Origin: Candidatus Gastranaerophilales bacterium HUM_9
GTDB taxonomy: Bacteria > Cyanobacteriota > Vampirovibrionia > Gastranaerophilales > Gastranaerophilaceae
Assembly: GCA_002103075.1 (NCBI GenBank)
Contig: DABG01000018.1
Span: forward strand, 124,001-188,000
Direction: 5' to 3'
Length of the DNA stretch: 64,000 nt
The notes under the pieces were generated by a model that worked only from the letters and a program-made list of their open reading frames with translations, did not search any database and had not been told where the DNA came from. Of this stretch, positions 48,859-57,863 are shown piece by piece; position 1 is the stretch's first letter, and every line of letters begins with the position of its first letter. The position numbers were made by a program, and so were the translations under genes.

Positions 48859-50946
48859 TTATTCTTTTGATCCTGATTTTTCGATAATTTCTTTTTCGAT
48901 GTTTGCAGGAACTTGTTCATAGTTATGGAATTCCATAGAGAATGTACCACGACCTTGAGTATTTGATCTCAAGTCAGTTGCATAACCAAACATGTTAGCC
49001 AATGGAACTAATGCTCTAACAATTACGTTACCAGTGTTTCCTTGAGGTTCTTGACCTTCAACACGACCACGTCTTCTAGAAATATCACCAATAATTGTAC
49101 CTGTGAATTCATCAGGAATTTCGATTTCAACCTTCATCATAGGTTCAAGGATACAAGGTTGTGCTTTTCTTGTACCTTCTTTCATCGCCATAGAACCAGC
49201 GATTTTGAACGCCATTTCAGAAGAGTCAACTTCGTGATATGATCCATCATACAATTCAACTTTAACGTCAATCATTGGGAATCCTGCTAAGATACCGCCT
49301 TCAAGAGCTTCTTCCATACCTTTTCTTGCAGGTTCAATGTATTCTCTAGGAATAGCACCACCAACGATTTTGTTTTCAAATACGAAACCTTCATTTTCGC
49401 CAGCTGGTGAAATTCTAACTTTAACGTGACCATATTGACCTTTACCACCTGATTGTCTTTTGAATAATGATTCTTGGTCAGCAGATCCTCTGATTGTTTC
49501 ACGGTATGCAACTTGTGGTTTACCAATATTTGCTTCTACCTTGAATTCTCTCATCATACGGTCAACGATGATATCCAAGTGAAGTTCACCCATACCAGAA
49601 ATGATTGTTTGACCAGTTTCTGTATCAGATTTAACTCTGAATGATGGATCTTCTTCAGCAAGTTTTTGAAGTGCAATACCCATTTTATCTTGGTCAGCTT
49701 TTGTCTTTGGTTCAATAGCAACTGAGATAACTGGTTCTGGGAAGCTCATTCTTTCTAAGATGATAGGAGCTTTTTCATCACACAATGTGTCACCTGTTGT
49801 TGTTTCTTTCAAACCAACAGCCGCACAGATATCACCTGCATATACTTCATCTTCTTCAAGTCTTTGGTCAGCATACATACGAACGATTCTTGAAATACGT
49901 TCTTTCTTACCGTTTGTTGCGTTCAACACATAAGAACCTGAAGTCAACTTACCTGAATAAACACGTAAGAAAGTTAAACGACCAACAAATGGGTCAGTCA
50001 TAACTTTAAATGCCAATGCTGAGAATGGTTCGTCATCTGAAGAATGTCTTTCAGTCTTAGTACCATCTTCTAATTCACCTTCAATAGCTTTTACATCAAC
50101 TGGTGATGGCATATAATCAACAACTGCGTTCAATAATAATTGAACACCTTTGTTTTTGAATGCTGTACCGCAAGTTACAGGAACAATCTTGTTGTCACAA
50201 ACTGCTTTTCTCAATACAGCTTTTAATTCATCAATAGTAATTGAATCTGGATCTTCGAAGAATTTTTCCATTAAAGCATCGTCTTCAGCAGCGATTGCTT
50301 CAACCATAGCATCATGGTATTCTTTAGCTTTTTCAAGCATATCAGCTGGAATATCTTCTTCTTTAATATCTGTACCTAAATCGTTAGTATAGATTTCAGC
50401 TTTCATAGTCATAAGGTCGATAAGACCAGTAAACTTGTCTTCTGCACCGATAGGTAATTGGATAGGAACTGCGTTAGCACCTAATCTGTTTTTAATTTGG
50501 TCAACTACACGGTAGAAATCAGCACCTGTTCTATCCATTTTGTTAACGAATACCATACGAGGTACTTCATATCTGTTAGCTTGTCTCCAAACTGTTTCTG
50601 ATTGTGATTGAACACCACCAACAGCACAGAATACAGCTACAACACCGTCTAATACACGAAGTGAACGTTCAACTTCGATTGTGAAGTCAACGTGACCCGG
50701 TGTGTCGATAATGTTGATTTGGTGACCTTTCCAAGTTGCTGTTACAGCAGCAGATTGGATTGTAATACCACGTTCTTTTTCTTGTTCCATAAAGTCAGTT
50801 ACAGCAGCACCGTCGTGTGTTTCACCGATTTTGTGTGTTTTACCTGTATAGAACAAAATACGTTCAGTGGTTGTGGTTTTACCAGCGTCGATGTGAGCGG
50901 CAATACCAATGTTTCTAATTTTTTCTAATGGAGTTTTTCTAGCCAT
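48859..50946 (-). CDS. fusA: Elongation factor G
   Basis: The 695-residue GTPase drives ribosomal translocation. The G-domain motifs are GIAAHIDAGKTTTTERIL (P-loop), DTPGHVDFT (G3) and NKMD (G4), followed by domains II to V ending in the conserved C-terminal fold. The length matches the family. It is not in a str operon here: no rpsL, rpsG or tuf is adjacent. The next minus-strand gene upstream is rpsA. AAAGGAAAAGAG precedes the ATG. Confidence 0.97.
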   Translation of the reverse strand: MARKTPLEKIRNIGIAAHIDAGKTTTTERILFYTGKTHKIGETHDGAAVTDFMEQEKERGITIQSAAVTATWKGHQINIIDTPGHVDFTIEVERSLRVLDGVVAVFCAVGGVQSQSETVWRQANRYEVPRMVFVNKMDRTGADFYRVVDQIKNRLGANAVPIQLPIGAEDKFTGLIDLMTMKAEIYTNDLGTDIKEEDIPADMLEKAKEYHDAMVEAIAAEDDALMEKFFEDPDSITIDELKAVLRKAVCDNKIVPVTCGTAFKNKGVQLLLNAVVDYMPSPVDVKAIEGELEDGTKTERHSSDDEPFSALAFKVMTDPFVGRLTFLRVYSGKLTSGSYVLNATNGKKERISRIVRMYADQRLEEDEVYAGDICAAVGLKETTTGDTLCDEKAPIILERMSFPEPVISVAIEPKTKADQDKMGIALQKLAEEDPSFRVKSDTETGQTIISGMGELHLDIIVDRMMREFKVEANIGKPQVAYRETIRGSADQESLFKRQSGGKGQYGHVKVRISPAGENEGFVFENKIVGGAIPREYIEPARKGMEEALEGGILAGFPMIDVKVELYDGSYHEVDSSEMAFKIAGSMAMKEGTRKAQPCILEPMMKVEIEIPDEFTGTIIGDISRRRGRVEGQEPQGNTGNVIVRALVPLANMFGYATDLRSNTQGRGTFSMEFHNYEQVPANIEKEIIEKSGSKE

Positions 50947-51086
50947 TTCTCTTTTCCTTTATATTTTTACTGTTTCGATAATTTGTCTATTATCACTTAT
51001 AATCAATTATTACACAAAAATATTTTCGTTCAACAGGTATACGTCAACTACTTCAACTAAATTCACAATAAAATCCAGAACAAAAA

Positions 51087-51118
51087 GAAGTGCTGTCAAA
51101 TTAATTTGACAGCACTTC
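51087..51118 (-). terminator. Terminator of rpsA
   Basis: GAAGTGCTGTCAAATT (51087-51102) is directly followed by its reverse complement (51103-51118), a perfect 32-base palindrome. On the minus strand it ends in CTTTTT. Confidence 0.8.
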
Positions 51119-51142
51119 CAAACCTTTTACTTTTTTCTCAAA

Positions 51143-52198
51143 TTATTCTTCGATATCTTTGATACTTAAAGCAATTCTATGTTCTTGCGGAGTGAATCTC
51201 TTAATAAGAACCTTAACTTCATCACCAACTTTGAACATATTGAATGGGTTAACATTTTCATTGCTCATTTCAGCAACAGGCAATAATGCTTCAACACCAG
51301 GGAAGATGTTGATGAATGCACCGAATGTAGTAATTTTATTAACTGTACCTGTTACGATTTGACCTTCTTCAAATTGACCTTCAATTTGTTGCCATGGGTT
51401 TTCGCCCATTCTCTTTAATGATAATGAAATTCTTTTCAATTCTGTATCAAGTTTAATGATTTTAACTTCAATTGTGTCACCCAATGTAAGAACATCTGAT
51501 GGGTGTTTGATTCTTTGCCAAGAGATTTCAGAAATTGGTAACAATCCATCGATACCGTTGATGTCAACGAAAGCACCGAAGTCAGTAATTCTAACAACAG
51601 TACCTTTTACTACTGAATCTTCTTCTAATGAAGCTAGAACGTTGTCAACAACTTGGTCACGTTGCTCAGCAACAGCTTGTCTTTGTGACAAGATAAGTTT
51701 GTTTTTCTTAGGATCAGCTTCAAGAACCTTAACTTCGATTTTTGTATCAACAAGACCATCAAATGGAACACCAGTTCTCAATTGAGAAGATGGAATGAAA
51801 CCTTTAAGGTCAGCAACGTCAACTAATACACCACCTTTAACTGTTGAAACAACTTTAGCAAGGATTGTATCGCCTTGAACTTTTGCGTCATTAAGTTGAG
51901 CCCATGCTTGAGCAAATGCAATTCTTTTCAATGATAATAACATAGCGTCATCATTATCTTCTTCTTTTAATACATAAAATTCTTTTTCATCACCTACTTG
52001 TAGTTCAGGTTCGTCAGAAGAAAGTTCTTTTTCTGGTAAGTATGCTTCCATTTTAGCACCCTTAACACTAATTAGATAACCATCTTTTTCTTTCTTGATA
52101 ACTGTACCTTCTACGATATCAGCAACAGCGTGTTGCTTAGAAAATGAATCTTCCAATAATTTTTCAAATTCATCTAAAGTTTTTTCTGCTGTAGTCAT
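51143..52198 (-). CDS. rpsA: 30S ribosomal protein S1 (four S1 domains)
   Basis: The 351-residue protein has four S1 RNA-binding domains: at about 20-90 (IVEGTVIKKEKDGYLISVKG), 105-170 (ILAKVVSTVKGGVLVDVADL), 190-260 (VKGTVVRITDFGAFVDINGI) and 275-345 (IVTGTVNKITTFGAFINIFP). It helps mRNA bind the small ribosomal subunit. It is shorter than the six-domain E. coli S1 and similar in size to the cyanobacterial protein. AAAAGGAGG lies before the ATG, inside the end of ispH, which is only three bases upstream, so the two are cotranscribed. In many Clostridia the two are fused; here they are separate. Confidence 0.93.
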   Translation of the reverse strand: MTTAEKTLDEFEKLLEDSFSKQHAVADIVEGTVIKKEKDGYLISVKGAKMEAYLPEKELSSDEPELQVGDEKEFYVLKEEDNDDAMLLSLKRIAFAQAWAQLNDAKVQGDTILAKVVSTVKGGVLVDVADLKGFIPSSQLRTGVPFDGLVDTKIEVKVLEADPKKNKLILSQRQAVAEQRDQVVDNVLASLEEDSVVKGTVVRITDFGAFVDINGIDGLLPISEISWQRIKHPSDVLTLGDTIEVKIIKLDTELKRISLSLKRMGENPWQQIEGQFEEGQIVTGTVNKITTFGAFINIFPGVEALLPVAEMSNENVNPFNMFKVGDEVKVLIKRFTPQEHRIALSIKDIEE

Positions 52199-52201
52199 TA
52201 T

Positions 52202-53074
52202 TTATATTCCTCCTTTTAATTCATTAACAACTTTTTCTATAACAGACTGTGGAGTAGACGCACCAGCTGTAATTGCGATGTCTTCTGCACTGTCAATTAT
52301 ATCTTTATAATCTTTTAGTTCTGAAACGTTTTCAATGTGGATTGTTTTTGTAACGTCTTTTAAAATCTCTGCTAAGTGAGTTGTATTTGCACTTTTCTTA
52401 GAACCTACAACTACCATCAAGTCATTGTTTTGTGCAAGTTCTCTTGCTTCTTTTTGACGCATAGAAGTACTTGAACAAATAGTATTTTTTATTCTTAATT
52501 CTTTAGATATAGGAATCAAGTAATCCACAATCTGTGAAAGGTTTTCTACACGTTGAGTCGTTTGAACAACCACCCCAACTTTTTTATGTTTTTTAATTCT
52601 ATCCTCATACTGTTTAAGTATTTCAGGGTTGCTCGCAACAACCACGTTTTCACTCCACAATTCAGCATTTGCCTTGATTGCAACAACTTCTGGGTGTTCT
52701 GATTTCCCAACAATAACTAAAAAATAACCCTCTTTTGCTAACTCAATAGCTTGTTGTTGAACTTTTTTAACGTCAAGGCAAGTCAAATCAACTATCTCAA
52801 ATCCCGCATTTTTAATATTTTCAAACACTTCTGGAGATGCACCGTGACTACGAATTACACAAATACCCTCTCCTTTTTCAGGCAACTCATCAATGGTTTT
52901 TATTCCCAATTCATCAAGTTCTTGAATAACTTGAGTATTATGGATAAGCTCACCTAAAACATAAACATTTTTATCAGGATTATCTGCTTTTAATTTTTTA
53001 ACAGTATCAACGGCTCTTTTTACACCGTAACAGAATCCTGCAAACTTTGCCAATTTTATATTTCGCTGTTTCAA
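52202..53074 (-). CDS. ispH: 4-hydroxy-3-methylbut-2-enyl diphosphate reductase
   Basis: The 290-residue iron-sulfur enzyme makes IPP and DMAPP in the last step of the MEP pathway. The three conserved cluster cysteines are C15 (FAGFCYGVKRA), C99 (LTCLDV) and C200 (TICSSTS). The substrate residues RSHGA, GKSEHPEV and GASTP are present. The start appears to be TTG at 53074 with GGAAG about 11 bases upstream; no ATG gives a complete N-terminus. It leads directly into rpsA. The 53075-53304 gap upstream is AT-rich and holds an AGGTT/AACCT hairpin. Confidence 0.95.
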   Translation of the reverse strand: MKQRNIKLAKFAGFCYGVKRAVDTVKKLKADNPDKNVYVLGELIHNTQVIQELDELGIKTIDELPEKGEGICVIRSHGASPEVFENIKNAGFEIVDLTCLDVKKVQQQAIELAKEGYFLVIVGKSEHPEVVAIKANAELWSENVVVASNPEILKQYEDRIKKHKKVGVVVQTTQRVENLSQIVDYLIPISKELRIKNTICSSTSMRQKEARELAQNNDLMVVVGSKKSANTTHLAEILKDVTKTIHIENVSELKDYKDIIDSAEDIAITAGASTPQSVIEKVVNELKGGI

Positions 53075-53304
53075 ATTTGTTTTGCTTCCGAAAAGTATCT
53101 ATTTCAAAGGCATTTAAGTTTTATAACAACCCTGCTAACTATTTTCTTTTCGGCACCTTTCATTAAGACTAGAGGTTGAACCTCAGTAACATTGATTAAA
53201 CTATAAAGATATTTAAAATTCAAGTTTTTTATTAACTAACAGGTTACTTTCACAAACTAATGTGTTCATGATATCATTATAATATTACAAGAAGGGGATA
53301 TTGT

Positions 53305-55923
53305 ATGTTAAAAATGTTGATGAAATTACTAGGCGGTTCAAATGAACAAAAGATAAAAAGTATTGCAGGCGTAATCGACCATATAAACGCACTTGAGCCT
53401 GAATTTGAAGCACTTACAGACGAACAATTAAAAGCAAAAACTCAAGAGTTCAAAGAAATTTTAGCAAACCGTGAAACGTCAACAGACTTTAAAGAAGATA
53501 GAAAACTTGAAAAAGCAGCATTAGATAAAATCTTACCAGAAGCATTTGCAACAGTCAGAGAAGCCGCAAAACGTGTTTTAAACATGCGTCACTTTGACGT
53601 TCAGCTTATGGGTGGATATTTCTTACACAACGGACAAATTTCTGAAATGCGTACAGGTGAGGGTAAAACTCTTGTTGCAACACTTCCTGCATATTTAAAC
53701 GCACTAACCGGAAAAGGTGTTCACGTAATCACTGTAAACGACTATCTAGCAAAACGTGACAGTGAATGGATGGGAAGAGTATATAAATTCTTAGGTTTGA
53801 CTGTTGGGGTAATCCTTGCAGACCGCTCAGAATCAGACATTGAAGACAAGCGTGCAGCTTACCAATGTGATATCACTTATGGTACAAACAACGAGTTTGG
53901 GTTCGATTATTTGCGTGACAATATGGCTACAAGTAATGATATGCTTGTTCAAAGACCTTATAACTATGCCATAATCGATGAAGTCGACAGTATTTTAATT
54001 GATGAAGCTCGTACCCCTTTGATTATCAGTGGGAAGCTAGAAAAATCTGCTGATACTTATAAACTTATGGCAAAGATTGCACCTAAGTTAACAAAAGATG
54101 TTGATTACGAGGTTGATGAAAAGAACAAAAACGTTATCCTTACAGAAGAGGGTATTGATAAGGCTGAAAAACTTATTGGTTGCAAAGATTTATTTGATAT
54201 CTCAAACCAGTTTGCACACCACTTATTGCAGGCCTTAAAAGCAAAAGAACTTTTCATCAAGGATACAGACTATGTTGTTAAAAACGGCGAAGTTATGATT
54301 GTAGACGAGTTCACAGGTAGACTTATGGAAGGTCGTCGTTGGTCAGACGGACTTCACCAAGCAGTTGAAGCAAAAGAACACGTAAAAATTCAAGACGAAA
54401 CTCAAACTCTTGCAAGCATCACTTTTCAAAACTTATTTAGATTGTACCCAAAACTTTCTGGTATGACAGGTACTGCAATGACTGAAGAAGCAGAGTTTGG
54501 TAAAATCTATAACCTTGAAGTTACAATAATTCCTACAAACAAAAAAGATATAAGAAAGAATTATCCAGACGTTATCTATAAAACAGAACGTGCAAAATTC
54601 AACGCAGTTGTAGAAGATATTATTGCTCAACACGAATTAGGCAGACCTGTTCTTGTAGGTACAATTAGTATTGAAAAATCTGAATATTTGTCAAAACTTT
54701 TGAAAAAACGTGGCATTAAACATAATGTTTTAAACGCAAAATACCACGAAAAAGAAGCATATATTATTGCTCAGGCAGGTAGATATGGTGCTGTTACGAT
54801 TGCAACAAATATGGCAGGTCGTGGTACAGATATTTTGCTTGGTGGTAACGCTGAATATCTTGCGAAAGAAATGCTTGATGAAAAAGGTATCACACCAGAA
54901 ACAAATATTGATTATGAAGAAAAGAAAAACGAAGCATTGGAAAAAGCTAGAGCTATTACAAAAGAAGAACACTCAAAAGTTGTTGAAGCGGGTGGACTTC
55001 ACGTAATTGGTACAGAACGTCACGAATCAAGACGTATTGATAACCAGCTTAGAGGTCGTGCTGCAAGACAAGGTGATCCAGGGTCTACAAGGTTCTTCTT
55101 ATCACTTGAAGATAATCTTATGAGAATATTTGGCGGTGATAAACTTATGCAAATTATGACTATGTTAAATGTTGAAGAAGATATGGCGATTGAATCACCA
55201 TTGATTTCTAAACAAATCCAGTCTGCACAAAGAAAGGTTGAAACATACCACTTTGATATCCGTAAGAACGTACTTGAGTATGACGATGTTATGAATATTC
55301 AGAGAGAAAAATTCTATGCACAAAGAAAACGTGTACTTAACCAAGAAAACTTGACAGAAGATATCTTATATATGATGGATAAAGAGCTTGATAGAATTAT
55401 GAAAAGCTATATTGCTCCTGAATTGAACCCAGAAGAATATGTTCCTGATGATTTGGAAGCTATGTTGAGAGAATTACACTCTGTTGTACCACAGATTGAT
55501 TTTATCAAGGTTGAAGATATCAAGAATAAACGATTTAGCGAAATGTACGATTCACTAAGAGAGGCTATGATAAACGCTTATCACAACCACGAGGCAGAGA
55601 TTATAACTTTCTATAACGATATTATGGCTCAATATGACCAAGATTTTGAAGCACAAGTGTTGTATGCAGACAATAATGTAATGCGTGGATTAGAACGTGA
55701 CGTATTATTGAGAGTAGTTGATAACAAATGGATTGACCACTTGCATAATATTGATATGTTGCGTGACGGCATTGGTTTGCGTGCGTATGGTCAAAAAGAC
55801 CCACTTATCGAATACAAAAGAGAAGCGTACGACTTATATAATACAATGATGCACGAGGTTCAAGGTGAAACCGTTAGATACTTGTTCAGAACCAAGTTTG
55901 GTGTACAGTTTGTAAACGCGTAA
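53305..55923 (+). CDS. secA: Preprotein translocase ATPase SecA
   Basis: The 872-residue motor pushes preproteins through SecYEG. Walker A is MRTGEGKT (115-122) and the DEAD-type motif is DEVDSILIDEARTPLIISG. The preprotein cross-linking domain, the second nucleotide domain (TNMAGRGTDILLGGNAEY) and the helical scaffold (DNKWIDHLHNIDMLRDGIGL) follow. The protein ends at RYLFRTKFGVQF and lacks the C-terminal zinc/SecB-binding tail. GAAGGGG lies before the ATG. A perfect TATAAT (53278-53283) lies 21 bases upstream within ATGATATCATTATAAT, a motif also found before ruvC. Confidence 0.97.
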   Translation: MLKMLMKLLGGSNEQKIKSIAGVIDHINALEPEFEALTDEQLKAKTQEFKEILANRETSTDFKEDRKLEKAALDKILPEAFATVREAAKRVLNMRHFDVQLMGGYFLHNGQISEMRTGEGKTLVATLPAYLNALTGKGVHVITVNDYLAKRDSEWMGRVYKFLGLTVGVILADRSESDIEDKRAAYQCDITYGTNNEFGFDYLRDNMATSNDMLVQRPYNYAIIDEVDSILIDEARTPLIISGKLEKSADTYKLMAKIAPKLTKDVDYEVDEKNKNVILTEEGIDKAEKLIGCKDLFDISNQFAHHLLQALKAKELFIKDTDYVVKNGEVMIVDEFTGRLMEGRRWSDGLHQAVEAKEHVKIQDETQTLASITFQNLFRLYPKLSGMTGTAMTEEAEFGKIYNLEVTIIPTNKKDIRKNYPDVIYKTERAKFNAVVEDIIAQHELGRPVLVGTISIEKSEYLSKLLKKRGIKHNVLNAKYHEKEAYIIAQAGRYGAVTIATNMAGRGTDILLGGNAEYLAKEMLDEKGITPETNIDYEEKKNEALEKARAITKEEHSKVVEAGGLHVIGTERHESRRIDNQLRGRAARQGDPGSTRFFLSLEDNLMRIFGGDKLMQIMTMLNVEEDMAIESPLISKQIQSAQRKVETYHFDIRKNVLEYDDVMNIQREKFYAQRKRVLNQENLTEDILYMMDKELDRIMKSYIAPELNPEEYVPDDLEAMLRELHSVVPQIDFIKVEDIKNKRFSEMYDSLREAMINAYHNHEAEIITFYNDIMAQYDQDFEAQVLYADNNVMRGLERDVLLRVVDNKWIDHLHNIDMLRDGIGLRAYGQKDPLIEYKREAYDLYNTMMHEVQGETVRYLFRTKFGVQFVNA

Positions 55924-55933
55924 AGTTAGGGCT

Positions 55934-55970
55934 TTTTGTCGTGTTCAATGAAATAGTTAAACACGACCTA
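55934..55970. repeat. Hairpin repeat, left copy
   Basis: TTTTGTCGTGTTCAATGAAA continues to ...TTAAACACGACCT, forming GTCGTGTT/AACACGAC around a 14-nt loop. An identical copy lies at 56636-56672. The pair brackets the unknown membrane protein gene; neither copy has a clear T-run of a terminator. Confidence 0.75.
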
Positions 55971-56047
55971 CAACACTTGCCAAATTTCAGGTATTTTCAT
56001 AGGTTTTAGTATATCAATTTTTGATACCTTTTGCAATATACTTTAGT

Positions 56048-56527
56048 CTATAATTTCTCAATTTTTCTAACATTTAACTCCAGTCTTTTTATAGTTAAAA
56101 TATCTTTAATCAATCCGATAATTATTAGCAAACAAAAAATGGTAAAAAGTATTGGAAAACCAATAATATATAGCCAAAAGAAACTTGAACTTATGGCAAA
56201 AGTACAATAAATTAATGAATATAAATATGAACAAAATAAAATTGGAAAAACTATACATCTAAAAAAATTCAGTTTTAATGTCATATAAATAGTAACAATA
56301 ACATAGATTATAAATGTAGGAATTGTTAGTAATATATATATTGGCATGTGTGATGGATCTGGGTTTAAACCCTCACCTACTAATATATTGTATTTAGTTC
56401 CATAAAATTGAACGATAGATGAAAGGTATGTAAAATATGACAATGCTATTAAAAATAGCCCAAATAACAAGCTTTTATTCTTGTTTAATAAAAAAATAAA
56501 TTTGTTCCAATATAGTTTTAAATTCAT
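56048..56527 (-). CDS. Hypothetical four-helix membrane protein
   Basis: The 159-residue protein is mostly hydrophobic, with four predicted membrane helices (about 18-38, 62-82, 87-107 and 113-138) and a basic C-terminal tail (LTIKRLELNVRKIEKL). It is rich in Ile, Leu, Phe and Tyr and has no recognisable family motif. Its codon use looks more AT-rich than that of its neighbours. It stands between two identical 37-base hairpins, which hints at insertion as a cassette. No clear ribosome site precedes the ATG. Confidence 0.65.
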   Translation of the reverse strand: MNLKLYWNKFIFLLNKNKSLLFGLFLIALSYFTYLSSIVQFYGTKYNILVGEGLNPDPSHMPIYILLTIPTFIIYVIVTIYMTLKLNFFRCIVFPILFCSYLYSLIYCTFAISSSFFWLYIIGFPILFTIFCLLIIIGLIKDILTIKRLELNVRKIEKL

Positions 56528-56635
56528 AGGATATATTGTACAACAAGTATGAAAATTTTTATATTATAACAATGTCTTAATATTGCGTGACAAATGGTCA
56601 AAAAAAATGTTAGCTATAGAATATTTTGTATAAAG

Positions 56636-56672
56636 TTTTGTCGTGTTCAATGAAATAGTTAAACACGACCTA
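56636..56672. repeat. Hairpin repeat, right copy
   Basis: This is the second identical copy of the GTCGTGTT...AACACGAC hairpin, in the same orientation as the copy at 55934-55970. It lies seven bases past the stop codon of the exported protein gene at 56679. Confidence 0.75.
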
Positions 56673-56678
56673 TAATTA

Positions 56679-57863
56679 TTAATACCTAATCCTTGCGTCT
56701 TCGTTTAACTTAATCGTAAACACAGTATTTGCTGGGACAGTCAAACTTCCACCTTTGCCCAACAACGCTGTTACAGGTGATGATACCGTACTTGCACAAG
56801 CCAAAACACAACCAGTCAAGTATGGGAATGGTGCCAAAATTACCCCAGCACCCTTATTAGCAAGTTTTGATGAAGTTTTTGAATACTGTTTAAACTTATT
56901 TTGACCCCATTTAGCTTTCTTTGCAGTAGTCTTAAAATAAGTATGTGCACCCTTTAAATTTCCCAACAATACTCTATCATTTTTAACTTTAATAATAGAT
57001 GCATCAATTGATTGATTATATCCATTTATCTCAGCAGAAACAAACCTTATAGCAATAAGTCCACCATTACAGGTCATCTGAGGTCTATGAACATCTTCCA
57101 TAACTCCAATGAATTTAGTATTCGCAGGAATATTAATATATGGTGTCGTTACAGCTTGGGTTGTTTTAAATATAACTCTTTGTCCCTCTGCCATATAATC
57201 ATTCATCTTCGTTGTATTAACTACCCTAAACTGTACCCCTTTTGGTAACAATCTATACCTATAATTAGCACGTGCAACCTTTTGAGTCTTTGTGTTAGCA
57301 GTCTTTGTCGTAGTTGTTTTTGGAGCAATAATGCCTGCAAACTTTGACTTATAAGATTTATCAATAATCAAATCGCCAACTTTTATATTATTACAAGGAA
57401 TATAAGCATTGCTATCAATAACTTTCCCTGTGTACATCGTATTCAATGGTGCAACAGTCTTACTGTGAGCTTTTTCAGGTAATCTTGGAACATTAGGCAA
57501 TTTTTCATAATTATTTATTGTTTGTTCAGATTGAGCATTTGACACATTTTCTTGAACAGCATTTATTATATTAGAACTTGACTGTTGAACAGTCTGGTTT
57601 GTAGCTTGCTGAACCTTAATAGTTTGAGTAGGTTGAGCTTGAGTAGGCTTTACAACCTGAGTTGTTTGAACAGGCTTAGTAGTAGTCTGTTGGATAGTTG
57701 TAGCCTGTGGTTTTGTCACAGTCGTAGCAGGCTTTGTATAAGTCTTTCTTGAAGTATTTGTATCAACTGTATCAAAATCCAACGCAAATACAGGGCTAAC
57801 AACGAGCATAGCCACAATTCCAACTACTAAACTCTTTTTCAAACTATTTTGCAAGATACTCAT
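56679..57863 (-). CDS. Exported protein with Thr/Gln-rich linker
   Basis: The 394-residue protein starts with a signal peptide (LKKSLVVGIVAMLVVSPVFA). A disordered linker (about 35-130) rich in Thr, Gln, Pro and Val follows, for example TTTKPVQTTQVVKPTQAQP. The C-terminal domain (about 200-394) is strand-rich and includes GVQFRVVNTTKMNDYMAEGQ and PANTKFIGVMEDV; the last block (LTVPANTVFTIKLNEDARI) repeats that style. A hydrophobic segment near 345-370 contains CVLACAST. The ATG at 57863 overlaps the GltA/NfnB-like gene by 20 bases. An envelope role is likely but the family is not recognised. Confidence 0.75.
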   Translation of the reverse strand: MSILQNSLKKSLVVGIVAMLVVSPVFALDFDTVDTNTSRKTYTKPATTVTKPQATTIQQTTTKPVQTTQVVKPTQAQPTQTIKVQQATNQTVQQSSSNIINAVQENVSNAQSEQTINNYEKLPNVPRLPEKAHSKTVAPLNTMYTGKVIDSNAYIPCNNIKVGDLIIDKSYKSKFAGIIAPKTTTTKTANTKTQKVARANYRYRLLPKGVQFRVVNTTKMNDYMAEGQRVIFKTTQAVTTPYINIPANTKFIGVMEDVHRPQMTCNGGLIAIRFVSAEINGYNQSIDASIIKVKNDRVLLGNLKGAHTYFKTTAKKAKWGQNKFKQYSKTSSKLANKGAGVILAPFPYLTGCVLACASTVSSPVTALLGKGGSLTVPANTVFTIKLNEDARIRY

